From assembly GCA_016709145.1 (NCBI GenBank), contig JADJEK010000013.1, positions 62,001-126,000 on the forward strand: a DNA stretch of 64,000 bases, read 5' to 3'. The DNA is from Planctomycetota bacterium. GTDB lineage: Bacteria > Planctomycetota > B15-G4 > JADJEK01. A program made the position numbers and the translations under genes. This document shows, piece after piece, positions 42,846 to 51,093 of the stretch. Each line of letters begins with the position of its first letter. Position 1 is the first letter of the stretch. Below the pieces are notes generated by a model. That model worked only from the letters and a program-made list of their open reading frames with translations. It searched no databases and had not been told where the DNA came from.

Positions 42846-44254
42846 ACGCGGAGCTCGTGACCGACGCCCCGCGTCTGCTCGTCGTCGACGACGAGCCGAC
42901 GCAGCGCGAGATGCTGCAGTTGTTGCTGCGGCGCGCGGGCTTCCAGGTCACGGTGGCGCGCGACGGCCAGGAGGCGCTGAACGTCCTCGAGCGTCAGTCG
43001 TTCCACTTGGTGCTGTCCGACCAACGCATGCCGGGCATCGATGGCCTCGAATTGCTCGTGCGCGTGCGCGAGGCGCGGCCCGATCAACCGTTCGTGCTCA
43101 TGACGGCCTACGGTTCGGTCGAGTCCGCGGTCGCGGCCATGAAGCGCGGTGCGGCCGACTACCTGACCAAGCCGTTCAACAAGGACGAGTTGTTGCTCGT
43201 GCTCGAGCGCGTCCTGCGCCAGCGCCGGTTGCAAGACGAGGTCGAGGAGTTGCGCAATCAGCTCTCCGATCGCTCGCGCCTCAGTGGGTTGATCGGCGTG
43301 TCGGCGCCGATGCGGGCCGTGTTCGAGCGCATCGAACGCGTGGCCGGGACGGATGCGTCGGTGCTCGTGACCGGCGAGAGCGGCACCGGCAAGGAGCTCG
43401 TCGCGCGCGCGATCCACGACCGCAGCAAGCGCGCGGCCGGGCCGTTCGTCGCCGTCAATTGCGCGGCGATCCCCGACGCGCTGCTCGAGACCGAGTTCTT
43501 CGGCCACGAAAAGGGTGCGTTCACGGGAGCGATCCGCGCTCGCCCCGGTGCGTTCGAGTCGGCGCAAGGGGGAACGCTGCTGCTCGACGAGATCGGCGCG
43601 ATGCGCGTCGACTTGCAAGCGAAGTTGTTGCGTGCGCTGCAAGAGCGTGAAGTCCAACGGCTCGGCGCGGAGAAGCCGGTGGCCGTCGACGTGCGCGTGA
43701 TCGCGGCGACCAGCGAGGATCTCGACGAAGCGATCGCGAACCGCTCGTTCCGCGAGGATCTCTATTACCGACTGAACGTGGTGCCGATCGAGTTGCCGCC
43801 GTTGCGCGATCGGTCCGAGGACATCCCGTTGCTGCTCGACGCGTTCGCGCGCCGCGCGGCCGCGCGCCACGATCGTCCGGTGCATCGCATCCATCAAGAC
43901 GTCGTCGAGCGGTGCTGCGAGTACGCGTGGCCCGGGAACGTGCGCGAACTGCAAAACGTCGTCGAACGCATGGTCGTGCTCGCGCGCGGCGAGGAACTCG
44001 GACTCGACGATCTGCCCGAGGCGATCCGGGCATCGAGCGAACCGACCGCGAGCGCGCGGACCGACGCGTTGGCCCTGCCGAACGACGGCGTCAGCCTCGC
44101 CGAACTCGAGCGCAAGTTCATCGTCGAAGCGCTCGCGCGCAGCAAGGGCAGTCTGGGGCCGGCGGCGCGCATGCTCGCGCTCAGCTACAAGACGCTCCAA
44201 TACCGCGTGCGCAAGTACCGCATCGAGAAGGGCGAGTACCTGAGCCCAGGTTGA
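42842..44254 (+). CDS. Sigma-54-dependent response regulator, NtrC family
   Basis: A 470-residue activator with the full NtrC layout. The receiver domain holds phospho-acceptor Asp60 (LVLSDQRMPG) and KPFNKDEL. The AAA+ domain has Walker A GESGTGKELVA, the sigma-54-contacting GAFTGA, Walker B GGTLLLDEIG and the arginine-finger region REDLYYRLNV. A C-terminal Fis-type helix-turn-helix ends the chain (AARMLALSYKTLQYRVRKYR). It will open promoters bound by sigma-54 RNA polymerase, very likely including its own operon promoter at 40935-40951. The intact GAFTGA argues for a genuine sigma-54 activator. Confidence 0.95.
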   Translation: MNAELVTDAPRLLVVDDEPTQREMLQLLLRRAGFQVTVARDGQEALNVLERQSFHLVLSDQRMPGIDGLELLVRVREARPDQPFVLMTAYGSVESAVAAMKRGAADYLTKPFNKDELLLVLERVLRQRRLQDEVEELRNQLSDRSRLSGLIGVSAPMRAVFERIERVAGTDASVLVTGESGTGKELVARAIHDRSKRAAGPFVAVNCAAIPDALLETEFFGHEKGAFTGAIRARPGAFESAQGGTLLLDEIGAMRVDLQAKLLRALQEREVQRLGAEKPVAVDVRVIAATSEDLDEAIANRSFREDLYYRLNVVPIELPPLRDRSEDIPLLLDAFARRAAARHDRPVHRIHQDVVERCCEYAWPGNVRELQNVVERMVVLARGEELGLDDLPEAIRASSEPTASARTDALALPNDGVSLAELERKFIVEALARSKGSLGPAARMLALSYKTLQYRVRKYRIEKGEYLSPG

Positions 44255-44297
44255 TCGCGGTCGCTCGACGCGAGTCGCGATCGGTGTTCGTCAACGG

Positions 44298-44354
44298 GAT
44301 CGATTGGGTTCGCGAGTCGTCGCTGTACGCGACGATTCGCGAACCCAATCGATC
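44298..44354. terminator. Large 26-bp-stem palindrome, probable bidirectional terminator
   Basis: The arms 44298-44323 and 44329-44354 are complementary over 26 bases with a single G-T pair; the loop is TGTAC. The left arm starts GATCGATTGGGTTCGCGA. It lies between the convergent response-regulator and feoB genes, and its right end covers the first two bases of the feoB stop triplet. There is no T-run. A stem of this length is unusual for a simple terminator and may be a repeat-derived element. Confidence 0.6.
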
Positions 44355-46563
44355 AGCCGAACCCGAGCGCGTGACCGCCCTGGTAGACCGCGAGGCTGAG
44401 CAGCCACGCCAGCGCGGTCATGTAGACGAACGTGAACGCCGGCCAGCGCCAACCGCGCGTCTCGCGCGCGATGACCGCGAGCGTGCTCATGCATTGGCAC
44501 GCCAGCGCGAAGAAGATCATCAGCGACAGGCACATCAACGGCGTGAACAACGTGCGTCCGTCCGGCCACGTCGCGGCGCGCAGGCGAGCGCGCAGCACGG
44601 CGTCTTCGGGATCTGCGTCGCTGCCGATGCCGAACACGATGCCCATGCTCGAGACGAATACCTCGCGCGCGGCGAAGGCGCCCAAGATCCCGATGCCGAC
44701 GCGCCAGTCGAAGCCGAGCGGCACGAGCGCGGGCTCGATCCTGTGGCCGATGCGGCCGGCGTAGCTCGCGCGCGTGCGTTCGCCGAGTTCTTCCGCGTCC
44801 AGTGCGGCGATGCGCTCTTGGATGTCTTCGGCCGCCGCTCCCGCCGCCACGATCGAGGCGGACTCGAGCGTCGCGCGCTCGGCGGAATAGTCGCGGCTCA
44901 GCGTGACGTCTCGCGGGAACGTCAGGAGCAGCCACATCGCGATCGAGCAGGCCAAGATGATCGTCCCCGCCTTGGTCATGAACTCGCGACCCTGTTGCCA
45001 CATCGAGCGCAACACGACGCGCGCCTGCGGCAGGCGGTAGGGCGGCATCTCGATCACGAGCGGGACGCGTGGGCCCTTCAGCATCGTGCGCCCGAGCACG
45101 AGCGCGACGACGAGTGCCATCAGCGTGGCGAACACGTACATCGCCGTCATCAGCAGGCCCTGGCGCAACGGCGCGCCGTCGCCGCCCGGGACGATCGCGG
45201 CGATCAGCAGACCGTAGACCGGCAAGCGCGCGGAGCACGTCATCAGCGGGATCACGAGCATCGTCAGCAGACGGTCGCGCTGCCGATCCATCGTGCGCGT
45301 CGCGAGGATCGCGGGGATGGCGCAGGCGTAGCCCGACAGCAACGGCACGAAGGCGCGACCGTTCAGGCGCATCGCGCGCATCACGCGGTCCATCAGCACC
45401 GCGACGCGCGCCATGTAGCCCGAGTCCTCCATGATCCCGAGGAACAGGAACAGGATCAGGATCTGTGGCAAGAACACGACGAACGCGCCGATGCCGGCGA
45501 GGACTCCGTCGACCAGGAAGTCCGCGAACAACCCGGGTGCGAGCACGGAGCGCAGGCCGGACTGGCCGAGCGCGAACGCGTCCTCGATCCAGCCGATGAG
45601 GGGGTCGGCCAACGTGAACAGCGCCTGGAACAGGAACGTCATGATCGCGAGGAACAGCACGAAGCCCGCGGCGGGATGCAGCAACACGCGATCGATGCGG
45701 TCGGAGAAGCGATTGACCTGACGGGTCTGCCGCAGGAACGCCGGCTCGTGCGAGTCGATCCACGCGTAGCGGCCCTGGATGATCTCGCGTTCGAGTTCGC
45801 GTCCCGCGGCGTCGGCCGCGGCGCGTCGCTCGCCGACGGCGGTGCGCAGTGCGACGGGAACGTCTTGCAGCTCGTCGTCGTCGTCGAGCGAGAGCAGCGC
45901 CCAGAGCGCGATCGCGTCGCGCCGCTCGAGATCGCCGTCGGCCCACGCGTCGGGGACTCGTGCCGAGACCGCGTCGATGTCGGCGCGCAGACGGGCGTCC
46001 GTCGGCTGCCAGCACCACTTCGGCCGCGCGCGTTGCGGGGCGTGCAAGAGCGCAGCGATCTGTCGCTTCAGCCCGTCGATCCCGGTGCCGTCGCGCGCGA
46101 CCACGGGGACGACCGGCACGCCGAGCGTGCGCGCCATGGTCTCGACGTCGATCGTCATGCCGGCGGCGGGCAGTTGGTCGAACATGTTGAGCGCGACGAC
46201 GACGGGCAGGCCGAGTTCGATGATCTGCAGTGTGAGGTAGAGGTTGCGAGTGATCTGCGTGGCGTCGACGACCACGACGACGAGATCGGGGCGACCGATC
46301 GGTGGCAGTCCGGCGACCGCTTCGAGCGCCAAGAACTCCTCACGGCTGCGCGCCGAGAGACTGTACGTGCCGGGGCAGTCGACCAGTTCCGCGGTCGACA
46401 AGTCCGGCAAGCGAAGTGTCCCGACATGGCGCTCGACCGTGATGCCGGGGTAGTTGCCGACCTTGACGTTGCCGCCGGTCAGCGCGTTGAACAGCGTCGA
46501 CTTGCCGGTGTTTGGGTTGCCCGCGACGACGACCGTGCGGCGCTGCGTCAGGGACCCGATCAC
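44353..46563 (-). CDS. feoB: Ferrous iron transport protein B
   Basis: A 736-residue Fe(II) transporter. The N-terminal GTPase has G1 GNPNTGKST (residues 15-23), the G2/switch I region VGNYPGITVE, G3 DCPGTYSL and G4 NMFD. A helical insert follows, then the membrane core with two Gate motifs: LSGYACAIPAILATRT, and the later LGAFAAREVFVSSMG. A nucleophilic Cys region typical of FeoB (MTCSARLPVY) is intact. Start is GTG at 46563, overlapping the feoA stop (GTGA). The short cytoplasmic FeoC-like partner is absent. Length is typical. Confidence 0.95.
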   Translation of the reverse strand: MIGSLTQRRTVVVAGNPNTGKSTLFNALTGGNVKVGNYPGITVERHVGTLRLPDLSTAELVDCPGTYSLSARSREEFLALEAVAGLPPIGRPDLVVVVVDATQITRNLYLTLQIIELGLPVVVALNMFDQLPAAGMTIDVETMARTLGVPVVPVVARDGTGIDGLKRQIAALLHAPQRARPKWCWQPTDARLRADIDAVSARVPDAWADGDLERRDAIALWALLSLDDDDELQDVPVALRTAVGERRAAADAAGRELEREIIQGRYAWIDSHEPAFLRQTRQVNRFSDRIDRVLLHPAAGFVLFLAIMTFLFQALFTLADPLIGWIEDAFALGQSGLRSVLAPGLFADFLVDGVLAGIGAFVVFLPQILILFLFLGIMEDSGYMARVAVLMDRVMRAMRLNGRAFVPLLSGYACAIPAILATRTMDRQRDRLLTMLVIPLMTCSARLPVYGLLIAAIVPGGDGAPLRQGLLMTAMYVFATLMALVVALVLGRTMLKGPRVPLVIEMPPYRLPQARVVLRSMWQQGREFMTKAGTIILACSIAMWLLLTFPRDVTLSRDYSAERATLESASIVAAGAAAEDIQERIAALDAEELGERTRASYAGRIGHRIEPALVPLGFDWRVGIGILGAFAAREVFVSSMGIVFGIGSDADPEDAVLRARLRAATWPDGRTLFTPLMCLSLMIFFALACQCMSTLAVIARETRGWRWPAFTFVYMTALAWLLSLAVYQGGHALGFG

Positions 46564-46793
46564 GTCGTCACGCCGGTGACGTGGAGATTGCGGGCTTCGG
46601 TCAGGCGTAGCGACACGCGGGAGCGGCGCACCTCGACTTCGACGAAGCCACCGAGGTGGTTCTTGCGCACCAGCCGGATCTGCGTGCCGGGCAAGAGCCC
46701 GAGCTCCATGAGCCGCCGGCGAAGCGTGCGCGCGCCGTGCAGCGAGACGAGGGTCATCGAGGACCCGACGTCGACGTCATCGAGGGTGGCCAT
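46560..46793 (-). CDS. feoA: Ferrous iron transport protein A
   Basis: A 77-residue SH3-like protein that associates with FeoB. Typical features are LRRRLMELGLLPGTQIRLVRK and SLRLTEARNLHV. The ATG at 46793 was chosen because GGAG precedes it and because it leaves the Fur box (46811-46825) entirely upstream; an in-frame ATG at 46820 lies inside that operator and would add nine residues. It is the promoter-proximal gene of the feoAB unit. Confidence 0.9.
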   Translation of the reverse strand: MATLDDVDVGSSMTLVSLHGARTLRRRLMELGLLPGTQIRLVRKNHLGGFVEVEVRRSRVSLRLTEARNLHVTGVTT

Positions 46794-46810
46794 GAGGTGG
46801 GGCTCCGAAT

Positions 46811-46825
46811 TGAGAGTCATTCTCA
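46811..46825 (-). promoter_or_regulatory. Fur box in front of feoAB
   Basis: On the minus strand, TGAGAATGACTCTCA is a 7-1-7 inverted repeat differing by one base from the common Fur target TGAGAATGATTCTCA. It covers the expected transcription start of feoA. Iron-loaded Fur binding here would block feoAB transcription. Confidence 0.8.
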
Positions 46826-46836
46826 GTAGGGTCGGC

Positions 46837-46865
46837 AGTGTAGCCGCCGAACTGGAGGCGCTCAA
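46837..46865 (-). promoter_or_regulatory. Sigma-70-type promoter of feoAB
   Basis: TTGAGC (-35, 46865-46860), a 17-bp spacer and TACACT (-10, 46842-46837) on the minus strand. The predicted start lies about seven bases further, at the upstream edge of the Fur box. This is the best-formed housekeeping promoter in the window. Confidence 0.7.
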
Positions 46866-46950
46866 GACGAGCGCGGTGCGCCAAATTCGCGCGTGCGGAC
46901 GTTTCCGCAGGGGCTTCGAAGACAGGTGGGGCGGGCTCCAGCCGGGTCGA

Positions 46951-47550
46951 TCAACCCGCGGCCATGCGGATCCAGACGCAGCCCACGCCGATCGTGAGCA
47001 CCGACAGGGTGACGAGCAGACGGCGGTGTGCCTTGGCCCCGTTGCGCTCCAAGCGAGTGGCGAACACGCCGAGCGCTGCGGAGAACGCGACCATCGCGAG
47101 GATGTTGCCGGCCGCGAACCCGAGCAGGTAGCCGAACGCTTCGGTGCGGGTCGGCAAGGCCAATGCCGCAAGAACGCCGATCACGTGCGACGTCCCGGCG
47201 AAGCCGTGCACCGTGCCTGCGCCGAACGCGGTCTTCCGGTGGTGATGATTCGGCTGGGTCTGAGCGCGCACGGCGAACAGTCCGCGCGCCCCGATCAGGA
47301 TCAGCAGCACGCCGACGATCGCCTCGCTCCACGCCGAGATCGACTCGACCGGCATCGTCTCGCGCAACAGCAGGAACGCGCCGCCGAGCAGCGCGAGTCC
47401 CGCGGCATGACCGACGCCCCAATGCAGTCCGGTCGTCCACGCGCTGCGTCGTGAGTCGACGGCGAGCGGAGCCACGGCAGCCATGTGATCGGCGCCGGTG
47501 ACGACGTGCTGCGAGCCGGCGAGCAGACCGGAAAGCAGGATCGGAAGCAT
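46951..47550 (-). CDS. UreH/NicO-like metal transport membrane protein
   Basis: A 199-residue membrane protein with about six helices. The first helix carries the metal-binding pattern QHVVTGADHMAAVAPLAV, as in NicO/UreH nickel transporters. A second His-rich stretch (QPNHHHRKTAFGAG) lies between helices three and four, followed by HGFAGTSHVIGVLAALAL. Nickel or cobalt is the usual cargo of this family; the feoAB genes nearby make iron or another divalent metal conceivable. The nearest genes are feoA, about 160 bp downstream, and a radical SAM gene upstream; co-transcription is not evident. Confidence 0.78.
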   Translation of the reverse strand: MLPILLSGLLAGSQHVVTGADHMAAVAPLAVDSRRSAWTTGLHWGVGHAAGLALLGGAFLLLRETMPVESISAWSEAIVGVLLILIGARGLFAVRAQTQPNHHHRKTAFGAGTVHGFAGTSHVIGVLAALALPTRTEAFGYLLGFAAGNILAMVAFSAALGVFATRLERNGAKAHRRLLVTLSVLTIGVGCVWIRMAAG

Positions 47551-47636
47551 GGGCGAACCTCGTGCGGAGCGCGGGGGGGGCGGAACGATACCGACTCCGC
47601 GCCGATGCGGTCGGATGAACCGAGCCGGCCCGCCGA

Positions 47637-49178
47637 TCAGATCAAGCTCGCGGCCTTCGCCCCGGCGATGCGCTTGAACAGGTGGTACGCCGAGAACTCG
47701 TACGGCGTGTCGAACTGGCGATTGAGCAGTCGGTGTCCGGCGCGCTTGCGCAAGTAGCGCGAGATCGGACCGCGACCGCCGGCGTTGCCGTCGAACCACG
47801 GCGCGAGCGTCGTGAAGTTCTTCCAGTTCTTCTGGACCTCGGGCGGGATCTGTCCCCACCACGAGTTGAACTTGTAGTCGAAGAAGCGACCCCACTCCTC
47901 GAACGACTTGGGCGGGACGTAGCCGGACTTCAGCGACGGTTCCCAGTACGTCGACCCCGGGATCGGGCGGTACGGGAAGACCTCGGACGAGCAGTGCTTG
48001 TACTTCACCTTCATCAACGCGGCTTCGTTGATGGTCTCGCGCATCGACTCGGGCGTCTCGTTGGGGTACCCGATGATGTACGTGACCGCGAACTGCATGT
48101 CGCGTTGGTTGATGCGGCCGATCGCGCGATCGGTCCAGCCTTCTTTGATGTTCTTGCGGATCAGCTTCTGCGTCTCTTCGGTCGCCGCTTCGGCGCCCGT
48201 GACGAGCATGTGGCAGCCCGATTTCTTCAGCAGATCGAGCGTCTCGTCGGAGTACTGGCAGACCTGCTTGATCTCGATCGTGGCGTTCCAATAGAAGCCG
48301 CGGTTGGCTTCGATCAGGCGCTCGCAGAATCGGCGCGTGCGCTTCTCGAGCACGCCGAAGTTGGCGTCCTGGATGCGCAAGACGTCGAACGGATTGCGGT
48401 CGTGCAGTTCGAGGATGCGATCGGCGAGCGTGTCGGCGTCGACGTTCACCCAACGGCGGCCGGCGATCTCCGGCGAGCAGCAGAACTCGCACGGCTCCGG
48501 GCAACCGAACGACGAGAAGTACGACAGTCCGCGCATCGGCTTGTCGCGCGGCACGCCGATCGGATTCGGCAGGCGGTTGCGGACGCGGCGGCCTTCGGGC
48601 GCTTGGCGGATCGACAGGTCGTAGTACTTGTTCAGGTCGATCAGGTGGAACGACGGCGGGGGCAGTTCGGCCATCGGCGCGACCTTGCGCCTCGGCGTCG
48701 TCAGCAGGCCACCGTCACGCCAGATCGAGATGCCTTCGACCTTGGCCAAGTCCTCGCCGTGCTCCAACGCGCGCAGGACGTCTGGGAACGTCAGTTCGCC
48801 TTGGCCGAACACCACGACGTCGCAGAAACCGCTCGTGAGATAGAGCTCGGGGATCGAGGACGGGAACCAGCCACCCCAGATCATCGGCAGCTTCGGATAC
48901 TTCGCGCGCACGGCCTCGCCGACGCGCGCGCCGTCGTAGACCTGGAAGCCGAGGATGCACGACGCGCCGAACGCGAATGCGTCGGCGCAGGCGTCGATGA
49001 CCTTCTGCGTGTAGTTCGGTTCGATCATCGCATCGATGATCTGCACTTCGTACCCGGCCGCTTCGGCAGGGCTCGCGATGTGCAACAGCTCGAGCGGCTG
49101 CAGATCCGGCGACGGCAGATCGCCGATCGTCGGGTCGACGCGCGAGGGCAGGAACAGGACGACCTTTTTCTTGGCCAT
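47637..49178 (-). CDS. B12-binding-like radical SAM protein, copy 1
   Basis: A 513-residue radical SAM enzyme. An N-terminal cobalamin-binding-type Rossmann domain (to about 150; LLHIASPAEAAGYEVQIID, WGGWFPSSIPEL, VFGQGELTF) precedes the radical SAM barrel. The [4Fe-4S] Cys motif CPEPCEFC starts at residue 226, with C230 and C233. After the barrel is a distinctive C-terminus: PYRPIPGSTYWEPS, WGRFFDYKFNSWWGQIPPE and WFDGNAGGRGPIS. Members of this superfamily methylate, cyclise or otherwise modify unactivated carbons; the substrate here is unknown. It closely resembles the next gene, 26 bp away, from which it probably arose by duplication. Confidence 0.85.
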   Translation of the reverse strand: MAKKKVVLFLPSRVDPTIGDLPSPDLQPLELLHIASPAEAAGYEVQIIDAMIEPNYTQKVIDACADAFAFGASCILGFQVYDGARVGEAVRAKYPKLPMIWGGWFPSSIPELYLTSGFCDVVVFGQGELTFPDVLRALEHGEDLAKVEGISIWRDGGLLTTPRRKVAPMAELPPPSFHLIDLNKYYDLSIRQAPEGRRVRNRLPNPIGVPRDKPMRGLSYFSSFGCPEPCEFCCSPEIAGRRWVNVDADTLADRILELHDRNPFDVLRIQDANFGVLEKRTRRFCERLIEANRGFYWNATIEIKQVCQYSDETLDLLKKSGCHMLVTGAEAATEETQKLIRKNIKEGWTDRAIGRINQRDMQFAVTYIIGYPNETPESMRETINEAALMKVKYKHCSSEVFPYRPIPGSTYWEPSLKSGYVPPKSFEEWGRFFDYKFNSWWGQIPPEVQKNWKNFTTLAPWFDGNAGGRGPISRYLRKRAGHRLLNRQFDTPYEFSAYHLFKRIAGAKAASLI

Positions 49179-49204
49179 GGATCAGGGTTCCGCGCGAAAG
49201 CGCA

Positions 49205-50773
49205 TCACAGGACGCTCGCGGCTTTTTCGCCCGCGAAGCGGCGGATCATGTCGAACGCCTTGAACTCGATCGGCGCGCCGTACTTGCTGTTCTTCAGGCG
49301 CCAGCCGGCGGCCTTTTGCAGCAGCTTCGAGACCGGACCGCGCCCGCCGGCGTTGCCGTCGAACCACGGCGCGAGGACGGTGTAGCGGCGCCAGAGCTTC
49401 TGGATCTCGGGTGGGATCTGGCCCCACCACGAGTTGAACTTGTAGTCGAAGAAGCGGCCCCAATCCTCGAACGTCTGCGGGCCGACGTACCCGGCCTTGA
49501 CCGACGGTTCCCAGAAGCCCGACCCCGGAATGGGGCGGTACGGGAACACTTCGCTCGAGCACGTCGGGTACTTCCACTTCATCTCGGCGGCTTCGAGGAT
49601 CGTCGCGCGCATCGACTCGGGCGTCTCGCCGGGGTAGCCGATGATGTAGGTCAGCCCCGACATGATGTTGCGCTCGTGCATGCGCTTCATCGCCTGGTCG
49701 GTCAGGCCTTCCTTGATGTTCTTCTTGATCAGCTTCTGCGTCGCGTCGGTCGCGGCCTCGGCGCCGAACCACGCCAGGTGGAAGCCCGATTCCTTCATCA
49801 GGTCGAGCGTCTCTTCCGAGTACTGGCAGATCTGCTTGATCTCGATCGTGCCGTTCCACTGGACCGGCAGCTTCGACGCGATCAAGCGTTCGCAGAACCG
49901 CTTGGTGCGCTTCTCGGCGACGCCGAAGTTCGCGTCCTGGAACCGGATGATGTCGTACGGCCACTTCTCGTGCAGCGCGATCAGTCGATCGACGAGGACG
50001 TCGGGATCGAGCGCGACCCAACGGCGGCCGGCGATCTCGGGCGAGCAGCAGAACTCGCAGGGTTCGGGGCATCCGAACGACGAGAAGTACGACACGCCGC
50101 GGAACGGGCGGCCGTCGTCGAACGGCGGCGGCGGCGGCAGGCGATTGCGGATGCGGTTGCCGGCCTTCGCGGTGCGCGCGTTCAGCTCGTAGTACTTGTT
50201 CAGGTCGATCAGGTGCCACGCCGGCTCGGGCAGTTCGTTCAGGTGCTTGACCGCGCGCCGTGCCGTGTACTGGACCTTGCCGTCGCGCCAGAGCGCGAGG
50301 CCGTCGATCGAGTTCAGCCGGCGCTGCAGTCCGTCGCCGTTGACGCCGCCTTCGGCCACGCACGCTTGCAGGAGTTCGACGAAGGTGACTTCGCCCTGGC
50401 CGTGCGCGACGGCGTCGCAGAACGTGCTGTTCAGGTAGAGCTCGGGCAGCGCGGACGGGAACCAACCACCCCAGAAGATCGGCAGGCGCGGATACGCGGT
50501 ACGGACGGCCTGCGCGACGCGAGCGCCGTCGTAGACCTGGTAGCCGAGGATGCAGGACGACGCGAACGCGACGGCTCCGTCGCACGCGCGCACGCACTGG
50601 TCGAGCGCATCGGGTTCCGTCATCGCGTCGATGATCACGACTTCGAACCCCGCCGCTTCGGCGGGGCTCGCGATGTGCAGCAGCTCGAGGGGTTGGAGGT
50701 CGGCGGCCGGCAGGTCGCCGATCGACGGGTCCACTCGGGCCGGCAGGAACAACACGACTTTCTTGCTCGCCAC
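49205..50773 (-). CDS. B12-binding-like radical SAM protein, copy 2
   Basis: A 522-residue paralogue of the adjacent protein, aligning end to end. The Cys motif CPEPCEFC begins at residue 235, inside SYFSSFGCPEPCEFCCSPEI, which is identical in both copies. Differences include a longer loop near 140-165 and a poly-Pro loop (RLPPPPPFDD), and GAEAATDATQKL in place of GAEAATEETQKL. GTG at 50773 was chosen because it matches the paralogue's start (VASKKVVLFLPARVD against MAKKKVVLFLPSRVD) and GGTGAGGA precedes it. The two genes are co-directional with 26 bp between them and are likely one transcript. Confidence 0.85.
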   Translation of the reverse strand: MASKKVVLFLPARVDPSIGDLPAADLQPLELLHIASPAEAAGFEVVIIDAMTEPDALDQCVRACDGAVAFASSCILGYQVYDGARVAQAVRTAYPRLPIFWGGWFPSALPELYLNSTFCDAVAHGQGEVTFVELLQACVAEGGVNGDGLQRRLNSIDGLALWRDGKVQYTARRAVKHLNELPEPAWHLIDLNKYYELNARTAKAGNRIRNRLPPPPPFDDGRPFRGVSYFSSFGCPEPCEFCCSPEIAGRRWVALDPDVLVDRLIALHEKWPYDIIRFQDANFGVAEKRTKRFCERLIASKLPVQWNGTIEIKQICQYSEETLDLMKESGFHLAWFGAEAATDATQKLIKKNIKEGLTDQAMKRMHERNIMSGLTYIIGYPGETPESMRATILEAAEMKWKYPTCSSEVFPYRPIPGSGFWEPSVKAGYVGPQTFEDWGRFFDYKFNSWWGQIPPEIQKLWRRYTVLAPWFDGNAGGRGPVSKLLQKAAGWRLKNSKYGAPIEFKAFDMIRRFAGEKAASVL

Positions 50774-51093
50774 GCTGTCCTCACCCGATGTCGCGGCGCG
50801 AAGCGCCTCGAGCAACGTCGATCGAGAATTCCGGTCTGCCTCCGCGATGGACGGCCGCGACGAGCGGCGGAACCTCGCGAACGGCGGTCAAGCCGTCCCT
50901 TGGCTCGGTTCCTGATCAGGTCGGGGAGGACCCGGAATGACGCCAAAAGGTAGCCCGAAATCGACCAGTGCCAATTGAGTTCTTGAAACGGATTCCCGTC
51001 GAGCCGCGAAAGGCTGCCGCGCGACCGATCGTGCCGAAGCGGCGTTCGGCACGATGGTTCGGGCGGCGGACCGCATCCGGGTGCAACGATCCG
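50774..51093. other. Intergenic region, 320 bp
   Basis: Lies between the radical SAM pair and the upstream chemoreceptor gene, both on the minus strand. It must contain the promoter of the radical SAM operon. No clear promoter, operator, repeat or small gene was identified. Confidence 0.4.
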
